A stretch of DNA of 64,000 nucleotides from Corynebacterium sp. (lineage in GTDB: Bacteria > Actinomycetota > Actinomycetes > Mycobacteriales > Mycobacteriaceae): positions 1 to 64,000 of the forward strand of contig NZ_JAUNKO010000007.1 of NCBI RefSeq assembly GCF_030532715.1. The letters are read 5' to 3'. Under the pieces are notes generated by a model, which searched no databases, had not been told where the DNA came from, and saw nothing but the letters and a program-made list of their open reading frames with translations. Shown piece by piece: positions 35,323-42,686 of the stretch; the stretch's first letter is position 1, and the number at the start of each line of letters is the position of its first letter. Both the position numbers and the translations under genes were made by a program.

Positions 35323-35996
35323 TAAATTGGGTGTCGAACTCGAGCCTGTACCTCAAATACTATGAGCAGCGCATCCACCCGCGGTTTATCCGAAAGTTTG
35401 CCCGGCAAGAGCTTGGCCACGAACGCATATACGAGCGGCTGATTCACTTAGCTGGGAGCCGACGATGCGCTAATGAACGAGGCACCATAGCGGACTTAGC
35501 CTGCGGCACTGGTTGGTATTCACGCGCAGTGGCGCAAGATCCACTGCGCCAACAATGGCGGATCGTCGGGTTGGATTGTTCGCCTAAAGCGGTGTCTTTT
35601 GCGCAACGAAAGGCCGCGGAAACCCTATCGGCAGCGCAAGCTTCCCGTGTGCAGTACTACACAGCCGATATTGCAAGAGACGACTTAGCGCGATATGGCA
35701 AGTTCGAGGAGATTTGGCTTTGTGGCGCGATTCATCAAATCCCAGACGCAGCGGCTGCGTTGCGCAACGTCGCTGCGGTTCTAGCACCAGACGGGATTGT
35801 TATGGTGCAAACCTTCCTTGACTACCCCAATTTTGGCGAGGCGATTGATCGCCTGGCCCTTGAAAACGTGGGGCACCGGATTTTTGGATCAGCCGAATGG
35901 GCAGATCTGCTCGCGGCTGCTGGCCTGGTGCCGCTCGCCGAGCAGCAGTTCGGGCTTGTGCAACTTACCGTGTTGGAGCGAGGTGCGGGAGCGTGA
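35310..35996 (+). CDS. Class I SAM-dependent methyltransferase of the NRPS cluster
   Basis: This 228-residue methyltransferase has motif I IADLACGTGWYSR (about residues 60-72), acidic motif II IVGLDCSP (about 87-94), YYTADIARDD (about 114-123) and a motif IV region reading EEIWLCGAIHQIP. Pyochelin and yersiniabactin NRPSs embed their methyltransferase in the assembly line; here it stands alone and would act in trans, possibly N-methylating a thiazolidine or C-methylating a thiazoline. The substrate is inference. ATG 35310 has AGGGGG 6 nt upstream and overlaps the permease gene. The stop overlaps the next start (GTGA). Confidence 0.8.
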   Translation: MGTLVNWVSNSSLYLKYYEQRIHPRFIRKFARQELGHERIYERLIHLAGSRRCANERGTIADLACGTGWYSRAVAQDPLRQQWRIVGLDCSPKAVSFAQRKAAETLSAAQASRVQYYTADIARDDLARYGKFEEIWLCGAIHQIPDAAAALRNVAAVLAPDGIVMVQTFLDYPNFGEAIDRLALENVGHRIFGSAEWADLLAAAGLVPLAEQQFGLVQLTVLERGAGA

Positions 35997-37669
35997 CAAT
36001 TTTTCAGGAGTTCCGCGGCAAACTGGCGGTGATCACCGGGTTATCGGTGCTCGTGGCCGTGCTCACCGTGATTCCGCTGGTGGCCATGCTCTGGCTGGCG
36101 GGGGATCCCAGTCGGCGCAACACTGCGGTGACGATGTTATTGGCGGCGGTAATTATCCGTTATTTCTTGCACGGTGCGACCGGATTGTATTCGCATCGCG
36201 TGGATAATGATGTCCAGTTGAGTCTTCGACGGAAGCTTGTGCATCACCTGCGGAACGTGCCGTTAGGTTGGATCGAGCATCGACAAAGCCAAGGCATCGT
36301 TGCGCTGGTGCAGCGGAGCGTCTCCAGTGTGCATCACCTGATCGGGCATGCTTTGCACGATACGGTGCAAGCCCTGGTGGTTCCGCTGCTTTCTTTAGGC
36401 TTTCTATTCGCCTTGAGTCCGCGCATGGCCGGGATAGCGTTGCTGCCGATCCTGGGTGTAGGAATCACCATGTCGATCATGCTTGCGGTGGGAAAGCAAC
36501 GGCAGCAGCGTCATGATGACACGTTGACCGAATTCACCGGTGCGGTGGTGGAACGCGCTCACGGTGCGGCATCGTTTGCACTCTACGATGAAGACGATGC
36601 CGCCGCAGGCAGGCTTCAACGTGCTGGCGACGAGTATATTGACGCCTGGAATGCCTGGTCCAAGCAATCTTCCTGGTATCTGAGCCTTATCGATCTATGC
36701 GTGGCCCCAATTGCGATTATGCTGCTGATGGTTTCGGCGGCAGATCTTGAATCGGGGCTGGTGCAACTCACAGCCGGCCTCGTGCTTGGTTTGGGCATTG
36801 CGGCTCCGCTGTTGAATTTCGCGGCGAGTTCACAAGCATTATCGAGTGGCATTGCGGCGGCGAAAGAGATCGAGGAAGTCTTAGCTGTCGAACCTTTGCC
36901 CGTGCCAGAAACACCTGCCGTATTACCGCACGGCGCATCGGGCAGGGTGGAATTCAAACAGGTGACCTTTTCTTACCCGACGGCAGCCGATGGCGAGAAG
37001 GCGATAGCTGATTTTTCGCTGGTGGTGGAACCTGGCACCACAACCGCCTTGGTGGGGGCGTCCGGAAGTGGAAAAACGACGTTGGTCCGCCTGCTTGCGC
37101 GGTTTCACGACGTCGATAAGGGCGGCGTTTTTATCGACGGCGTGGACGTGCGCGAGCTGGGTATGCGCGACGTGTATCAGAACTTGGCAATCGTCTTTCA
37201 GGAGCCGCAATTACTTTCCGTTTCCATTAGGGACAATTTGCGCCTCGGTGCGCGCGGCGAACCCAGCGACGAACAACTATTTGAAGCTGCCGAAAAGGCT
37301 TGCATTGCCGATTACATTCGTGGACTCAAAAATGGGCTCGATAGCGTGATCGGTGTCGATGCCAACCCTAGCGGTGGACAAGCGCAACGCCTCAGTATTG
37401 CGCGGGCATTCCTGCAGCAGCCTCGGGTAATCATCCTTGATGAAGCTACGGCATTCACCGACCCAGAATCGCAAGCCGAATTGCAGCAGGCGTTGAGTAA
37501 TTTCGCCAAAGGGCGGACCTGCATCGTGATCGCGCACCGGCTCCGCACGATCGCCGGGGCAGATCAAATAGCTGTTCTGGAAGCCGGTAGGCTCGCCGAG
37601 ATTGGCGCACACGATGACCTGCTGCACGCAGGCGGAATCTACACGGACCTGTGGGAGAAACTAGCATGA
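35993..37669 (+). CDS. ABC transporter half-molecule (membrane plus ATPase), YbtP/IrtA-like
   Basis: The 558-residue protein has an N-terminal six-helix exporter-fold domain (about residues 10-290) and a C-terminal ATPase: Walker A GASGSGKTT (about 355-363), Q-loop VFQEPQL, signature NPSGGQAQR (Pro in place of Leu), Walker B VIILDEATAF and H-loop IVIAHRL. Exporter-fold pairs of this kind import ferric siderophores in yersiniabactin (YbtP/YbtQ) and mycobactin (IrtA/IrtB) systems. It lacks the siderophore-interacting domain of IrtA. GTG 35993 overlaps the methyltransferase stop. It forms a heterodimer with the following gene by inference. Confidence 0.87.
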   Translation: MTIFQEFRGKLAVITGLSVLVAVLTVIPLVAMLWLAGDPSRRNTAVTMLLAAVIIRYFLHGATGLYSHRVDNDVQLSLRRKLVHHLRNVPLGWIEHRQSQGIVALVQRSVSSVHHLIGHALHDTVQALVVPLLSLGFLFALSPRMAGIALLPILGVGITMSIMLAVGKQRQQRHDDTLTEFTGAVVERAHGAASFALYDEDDAAAGRLQRAGDEYIDAWNAWSKQSSWYLSLIDLCVAPIAIMLLMVSAADLESGLVQLTAGLVLGLGIAAPLLNFAASSQALSSGIAAAKEIEEVLAVEPLPVPETPAVLPHGASGRVEFKQVTFSYPTAADGEKAIADFSLVVEPGTTTALVGASGSGKTTLVRLLARFHDVDKGGVFIDGVDVRELGMRDVYQNLAIVFQEPQLLSVSIRDNLRLGARGEPSDEQLFEAAEKACIADYIRGLKNGLDSVIGVDANPSGGQAQRLSIARAFLQQPRVIILDEATAFTDPESQAELQQALSNFAKGRTCIVIAHRLRTIAGADQIAVLEAGRLAEIGAHDDLLHAGGIYTDLWEKLA

Positions 37670-39411
37670 TACGGGCACTATTTCGATTGCTGGAAAGCCT
37701 TGGTAATGCGGGCAAAACCGCACGAGGCAACGTGGTTGCATTGTTTATCACCGCAGCGCTCGGAGCGGTGTGCGAAGGAATCGCGTTTATTGCGCTGATT
37801 CCGCTGTTCACGCGGGTGCGTGCCGGGGAAGACATCGGCCAGATTATGACTCTCCTGGTGTGTTTACTTGGCGGGTTTATTGTGTTTCACACCGTCTCTG
37901 GGCAAATCGGACGCCGAGCTAGTACCGGGATTCTCGCCGCATTGATACGTGTATTCGAAGATAGGTTGCGTACCTTACCGGTGGGGTACTTTGGACCCAC
38001 CACAACCGGTCGGTTTATTGAACTCTCCGGGTCCGGAATCAGTTTTTCTGGTGCGGTAGTTTCGACTGTGATTCGTCCGGTGGTTGGAGCGATCGTGACG
38101 CCCGTGGTGCTGGTGTGCGGGTTGCTGTACTTTATGCCATTGGTTGCCGTGGTGTGTATCTGCGGTCTACCGCTCCTGTACTTGGCATATCGAGCGGTTG
38201 CCCGAGCGGGGAATGTGTCATCGAAGGAGTTTGAGGCGGCCAGCGCCGCAACCTCCAGCCGATTGACAGAGTTCGTTCGGGCGCAAGCCGCAATCCGAGC
38301 CGCTGAGGTGCGCCAATCCGGAGACGGATCAATCGCCGATGAAGTAATGGATAACGCACTGCGCGCCCAGCACCAGGCGTTTGACAACGCAACGGTGATC
38401 CAAGGTGCTGCGATTGGCAGGATGACCACCCTTGCACAGGCTGTGATGGTCGCCGGTGTGATCGCCGCGGCGGTTACTGATGTGCAATCGGCGCAATTTT
38501 TGGCACTAGCGGTGGTTCTGACTCGTATGATCGATCCAATCATTGGCGCGGGAACGCTTCAAGGCGGATTTGGTCAGGCTGCTTCCACGCTGGAACAGCT
38601 CGAGGAACTAGCGGCCGTACCAGCGCTTGACGAGCCCAACAATGGTTCGACGGTAGATGTTGAGCGCCGCGCAGGGGGTAGCACTATTGCGTTACAGCAC
38701 GTGGATTTTGGATACGGGGAACAGCAGGTCCTCCACGATATTTCGTTTACCGCAGAGCCGGGTACGGTGACGGCTATTGTCGGCCCCTCCGGGTGTGGGA
38801 AAACTACCGTGCTGAAACTTCTGGCGCGTTTCGTTGATCCCTGGGGTGGCGAGGTCACCTTCAATGGGCTGCCATTCTCGCAGTGTGGAAGCGGTGAAGT
38901 GCGTAAACACATTGGTGCGGTATTCCAAGACACCTATCTGCCGGGGGCGAAGCTTAGCGATGCGTTACGAATTGCCCACCCACACGCTAGCGAAGCCGAA
39001 TGCCAAACCGCACTGCACCAAGCAATGCTTGGCGACGAGTTGAGGTTGGAGCAAACCATCGGCGAGGGAGGGTCGGCGCTATCCGGTGGTGAAAGGCAAC
39101 GCGTGTGCATAGCACGCGCCCTGTTGGCCGATCGGCCAGTGATGTTGTTTGATGAGCCGACGGCGTCGTTGGACTCATACGCGGAACGTGGGGTGATGGA
39201 CCTCATCGGAGACCTGCGAGCTGCCGGAAAGACCATCATCATGGTGGCGAACAAGCTATCTACCGTGGAGCAGGCCGATCAGATCGTGGTGTTTGATGGG
39301 CAGGGGCGAATCGCGGACTGCGGTAGGCACGATGAGCTGATGGCGCGGTGCCAGAGCTACCGCCGCGGCGTTGAAAAAGAACAACAAACAAGTAATTGGA
39401 GGCTGGTATAG
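37666..39411 (+). CDS. ABC transporter half-molecule (membrane plus ATPase), YbtQ/IrtB-like
   Basis: A 581-residue partner of the preceding transporter, with a six-helix domain (about residues 20-320) and an ATPase with Walker A GPSGCGKTT (about 370-378), Q-loop VFQDTYL, signature ALSGGERQR and Walker B VMLFDEPTASLD. The H-loop reads MVANKL, with Asn where the switch His normally stands. The other half keeps its His and has the altered signature, so the two ATP sites are unequal, as in many heterodimeric exporters. ATG 37666 overlaps the previous stop (ATGA). This is the last gene of the cluster transcript. Confidence 0.87.
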   Translation: MIRALFRLLESLGNAGKTARGNVVALFITAALGAVCEGIAFIALIPLFTRVRAGEDIGQIMTLLVCLLGGFIVFHTVSGQIGRRASTGILAALIRVFEDRLRTLPVGYFGPTTTGRFIELSGSGISFSGAVVSTVIRPVVGAIVTPVVLVCGLLYFMPLVAVVCICGLPLLYLAYRAVARAGNVSSKEFEAASAATSSRLTEFVRAQAAIRAAEVRQSGDGSIADEVMDNALRAQHQAFDNATVIQGAAIGRMTTLAQAVMVAGVIAAAVTDVQSAQFLALAVVLTRMIDPIIGAGTLQGGFGQAASTLEQLEELAAVPALDEPNNGSTVDVERRAGGSTIALQHVDFGYGEQQVLHDISFTAEPGTVTAIVGPSGCGKTTVLKLLARFVDPWGGEVTFNGLPFSQCGSGEVRKHIGAVFQDTYLPGAKLSDALRIAHPHASEAECQTALHQAMLGDELRLEQTIGEGGSALSGGERQRVCIARALLADRPVMLFDEPTASLDSYAERGVMDLIGDLRAAGKTIIMVANKLSTVEQADQIVVFDGQGRIADCGRHDELMARCQSYRRGVEKEQQTSNWRLV

Positions 39412-39477
39412 CAGCCCTCGAATAAGCTTTCGCTTGCGATGTGAACGCATGGTTATTTTGCCAAACTCGCTATAAAA

Positions 39478-39523
39478 TATTGCACACTATTGATATCCTC
39501 ATACGGTACTAATATGTGCAATA
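39478..39523. promoter_or_regulatory. Inverted repeat upstream of the cutinase gene
   Basis: TATTGCACA (39478-39486) and its complement TGTGCAATA (39515-39523) are separated by 28 bp in the AT-rich gap between the ABC gene and the cutinase gene. It could be a regulator operator or a weak terminator-like structure. No regulator can be assigned. Confidence 0.4.
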
Positions 39524-39569
39524 ATCCGCGTTTTACTTTGCGGGCTATCCTTCAAGGAGTGCGAGGATC

Positions 39570-40433
39570 ATGCAAAAGTCTATGAATGCCATCATTGTCA
39601 TCGCGGCAACAGTGCTCTGTCTGGGCCTCTGCACACCGTTTGCCCAGGCAGACGATGCTCCCGAATGTCCCGCAGTGGAAATTATTGCCGCCCGCGGCAC
39701 CACGGAGGACAGCATCGGCCCACAGTATTATGGCAACGCGCAAAGCAACGGGTTTGAGGGGGAGATTATCAAAAGGTTTTTCACTTACCTCGAGCAGCGC
39801 CATGGGTCGGAGATCTTCAACGGCGTTGCGGTGACCGGCGTGGATGAGGCCGCCTACCGCGCCGACCCAGAATTGCCGCAGGAGGTGATTGACCCGCCAA
39901 ACAATGAGGATCGTGTCGCTGCCGCCACCCGGCTGATCGCCGAACAGGGGTCTGTAACCACTATTTTCGAACCGTTTGTGAGTTTCCTTCGCTCCGTGTT
40001 TGACGGCACGAACACGATCCCTGCTGCGATGAATGAAGAGCATCACCAGCAGGGCTGCTCCCCGAAGACAGTCTTAGTTGGTTATTCGCAAGGAGTCATG
40101 GTGTTGCGTTCCTATGAGGAGCAGCTGGCCCGACAAGGGACCTTGGTAGGTTCGCTGATGCTTGGCAACCCAGAGTTGAAGATGGGGGATGCTGACGCCG
40201 GACAACCTCAGCATTCCGGTGGCTTGTTCGCGTTGTCTACCGCACCGCCGCAGCAGATGGCGCCGCGCTACGAATATTGCAAGCGGAACGATTTCGTGTG
40301 CGACACCTCTGCGGACGTCTCGGCTGGCATTGACATGCACTTGTCTTACTTCGATCCAGAATCCCCGTTCGATGCTCACGATGAGGCGGCGGCGGACATG
40401 GTTGCCCAGTGGGTGCGCGACGCAAAAGGTTAG
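39570..40433 (+). CDS. Secreted cutinase-family serine esterase
   Basis: The 287-residue protein has a signal peptide (hydrophobic core about residues 6-24, FAQADDAP around cleavage) and the cutinase/CULP motifs: IIAARGTTED near the mature start, nucleophile Ser in GYSQG (about 172), YCKRNDFVCD carrying the catalytic Asp, and DMHLSYF with the catalytic His. Four Cys residues in the mature part suit two disulfides. Such enzymes hydrolyse lipid or mycolate esters in the envelope or medium of mycolata. The ATG at 39570 follows a CAAGGAGTG site. It is monocistronic or followed by the DUF3267 gene after 71 bp. Confidence 0.9.
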   Translation: MQKSMNAIIVIAATVLCLGLCTPFAQADDAPECPAVEIIAARGTTEDSIGPQYYGNAQSNGFEGEIIKRFFTYLEQRHGSEIFNGVAVTGVDEAAYRADPELPQEVIDPPNNEDRVAAATRLIAEQGSVTTIFEPFVSFLRSVFDGTNTIPAAMNEEHHQQGCSPKTVLVGYSQGVMVLRSYEEQLARQGTLVGSLMLGNPELKMGDADAGQPQHSGGLFALSTAPPQQMAPRYEYCKRNDFVCDTSADVSAGIDMHLSYFDPESPFDAHDEAAADMVAQWVRDAKG

Positions 40434-40504
40434 GCTAGATATCAAAGGTTAGGGCAGCATCTGGGGCTTAAGGGCCTTGATATTTGTGAGGAGTCGTCGC
40501 CAAC

Positions 40505-41083
40505 ATGGAAAACCGCGAGGTTATCGATTGGGTGCCCGATCGGCGTAGAGCATGGTGGATGAATATTGTTGGGCTGATCCTGACCATTGGTGCCATCGTG
40601 GGATATGCGGCGCTTTTCCTTTGGACGCAATCCGGATTCCTCTCAGTGAAGCTCGGGGTTGCGGAACTGTTTGGGGTGCTGGCCATGACAGTTGGAATAG
40701 TCGCCTTAGCTTGGATCCACGAATTGATACATGGCTTCGCTTTGCGCACTTTGGGGTTCAAGCCTAAGTACGGTGCTCTCATGATCGGTGGCGTTGCACC
40801 CGCGTTTTATTGCACGTCCCCGGGTGCAGTGATGTCGAAAGGCGCATTCGTGTACGTTGCCCTCTTGCCAGGGATCGTGCTTGGGGTGGTCCCCATAGTA
40901 TGGATCCTTGCTCAATGGCCGGGCAGCGGTTGGCTGGTCATTCCGGCCGGCTTGCTCTTGGGCGGCGCGGTGGGGGATATTTTTCTAGCTACTCGTGTGC
41001 TCATTGCGCCGCGCGGGACACGCGTGGAAGATATTCGAGACGGTGTACGGTTGCATCTACCTGTGGGTTCATCCGTGTCTTAG
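40505..41083 (+). CDS. DUF3267 family membrane metalloprotease-like protein
   Basis: A 192-residue membrane protein with hydrophobic helices at about residues 18-40, 52-75, 105-125, 130-150 and 155-172. The HELIHG sequence (about 77-82) is the HExxH zinc motif of DUF3267 (YhaP/YfhP-like putative zincin, resembling site-2 proteases), followed by GFKPKYG. A second conserved segment reads ISAYALLPG-like residues, here VYVALLPG. The substrate is unknown. A GAGGAG site lies 11 nt upstream of the ATG, longer than ideal. Confidence 0.75.
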   Translation: MENREVIDWVPDRRRAWWMNIVGLILTIGAIVGYAALFLWTQSGFLSVKLGVAELFGVLAMTVGIVALAWIHELIHGFALRTLGFKPKYGALMIGGVAPAFYCTSPGAVMSKGAFVYVALLPGIVLGVVPIVWILAQWPGSGWLVIPAGLLLGGAVGDIFLATRVLIAPRGTRVEDIRDGVRLHLPVGSSVS

Positions 41084-41129
41084 CTGGCTGCGTGGGTAAT
41101 AATTACGCAACGAGAGTATTGTTGCTGTA

Positions 41130-42638
41130 ATGACAAAGCGGCGACGTTGGCTGGCATTAGGGCTGCTATCACTGGGGTTATTGATGGTGGTCATGGACAT
41201 GACAATCCTCATTATGGCCTTGCCGAACCTCATTGAAGATCTCCAATCGACGGCCACTGAACAGCTGTGGATCGTGGACGTGTATTCGCTCATTCTTGCG
41301 GGTCTTTTGATTCCGATGAGCGCATTGGCAGATAGATATGGCCGCAAGAAAGTGCTCCTGATTGGCTTTGCACTCTTCGGCCTGGTGTCCGCGCTGGTGC
41401 TGGTGGCGGAGACGTCGATAGGTGTGATTGCGCTGCGGGCGGTGCTCGGCGCGGCGGGGGCAATGATTATGCCGACCACGTTGTCCATGGTGCGCAGTAT
41501 TTTCGAAGACCCAGCCGAACGAACGCGAGCCTTAGCGATATGGTCTGTGGTTGCGGGCGTCGGTGCGGTGGTCGGCCCGTTGGTCGGCGGTGGACTTCTC
41601 GAATTTTACAGCTGGCACTCCGCGTTCCTTGTGAACATTCCGGTGGTGCTCGTTGTGATTGTTGCTGGCGCGGTGCTGTTGCCGGAAGTGAAAGATCCTC
41701 ATCCACCTCGGTGGGACATGCTGGCGATCATTCTTTCCGTCTCCGGCATGGTGACATTGGTGTGGAGCATCAAAGAATTGGCCAAACACGACTGGGTCGA
41801 ACCTGTGGACTGGGCGAAACTTATCGCGGGCGCGGTGCTTATGGGCCTGTTCACCTTACGTTGTCTACGCCGCGACGAGCCGTTGCTGGACGTCCGGCTG
41901 TTTACCTCTCGATCCTTTACCGCAGGCACGATCGCCGCGTTAACTACTAGCTTCGGCCTCGGCGGCATCATGCTGCTGATCGTGCAGTGGCTGCAAATCG
42001 TCGCAGGGTATTCGCCAATACATGCAGGGGTGGCCATTTTACCGATGGCCGCGGGGGCAATGATTACCGCTCCATTCGCCCCTGACCTGGCAAAACGATG
42101 CAGTGCGCGACTGGTGGTGGCTACGGGCTTAGTGATCGGTGCCGTGGGTATGTTCCTATTGGTTTATCCGTCTGAGCTGAGCGAATACTGGCAATTTGTC
42201 GCTCCGATGGCGTGCGTGGGGGCTGGGATGGGTTCGTTGGCCATCGCTTCGGCGATCATTATGGGCAGTACTCCCATGGAAAAGGCTGGCAACGCCGCAG
42301 CCATTGAAGAATCTATGTACGATCTGGGCAATGTGCTGGGCGTGGCAATCCTGGGTAGCGTAGCGGCCGCAAAGTACCGAAACGAATTGGATATTGCGGC
42401 CATCGTGGGGCCTTTGCCCAGCGGTACTGAGGCAGCTGACTTTGCCCAAGAGTCGCTGGTGGGCGCGCTCTATCTGGCGGAACAGATGGGCCTGCCAGAG
42501 TTGGCCGAGCAAGCCACCAACGCTTTTGATCTAGGTATCGCGCAGGCGGCGCTGGTCGGCGGGTTAGTCATGCTCGCCGCCGCCGGGCTGGTATTTGCAC
42601 TGGTGCCTAAGGGTTTTGATGTGACCGCTGGGCACTAG
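41130..42638 (+). CDS. DHA2-family MFS multidrug exporter (copy 1)
   Basis: The 502-residue protein has 14 predicted helices and the DHA2 (QacA/EmrB/SmvA-like) motifs: VVMDMTILIMALP in helix 1, ADRYGRKK in the loop after helix 2, and the antiporter motif GVGAVVGPLVGGGLLEF in helix 5. It is expected to export cationic or amphipathic compounds by proton antiport. It is a close paralogue of the exporter at 45864..47390. No regulator is immediately adjacent on this side; the converging DJ-1/OYE fusion gene ends 48 bp downstream. Confidence 0.9.
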   Translation: MTKRRRWLALGLLSLGLLMVVMDMTILIMALPNLIEDLQSTATEQLWIVDVYSLILAGLLIPMSALADRYGRKKVLLIGFALFGLVSALVLVAETSIGVIALRAVLGAAGAMIMPTTLSMVRSIFEDPAERTRALAIWSVVAGVGAVVGPLVGGGLLEFYSWHSAFLVNIPVVLVVIVAGAVLLPEVKDPHPPRWDMLAIILSVSGMVTLVWSIKELAKHDWVEPVDWAKLIAGAVLMGLFTLRCLRRDEPLLDVRLFTSRSFTAGTIAALTTSFGLGGIMLLIVQWLQIVAGYSPIHAGVAILPMAAGAMITAPFAPDLAKRCSARLVVATGLVIGAVGMFLLVYPSELSEYWQFVAPMACVGAGMGSLAIASAIIMGSTPMEKAGNAAAIEESMYDLGNVLGVAILGSVAAAKYRNELDIAAIVGPLPSGTEAADFAQESLVGALYLAEQMGLPELAEQATNAFDLGIAQAALVGGLVMLAAAGLVFALVPKGFDVTAGH

Positions 42639-42686
42639 CGGCGCGGCGGCAGCTCGACGTCGGCGCGCGTGTGGGCGTCGAAAGCG

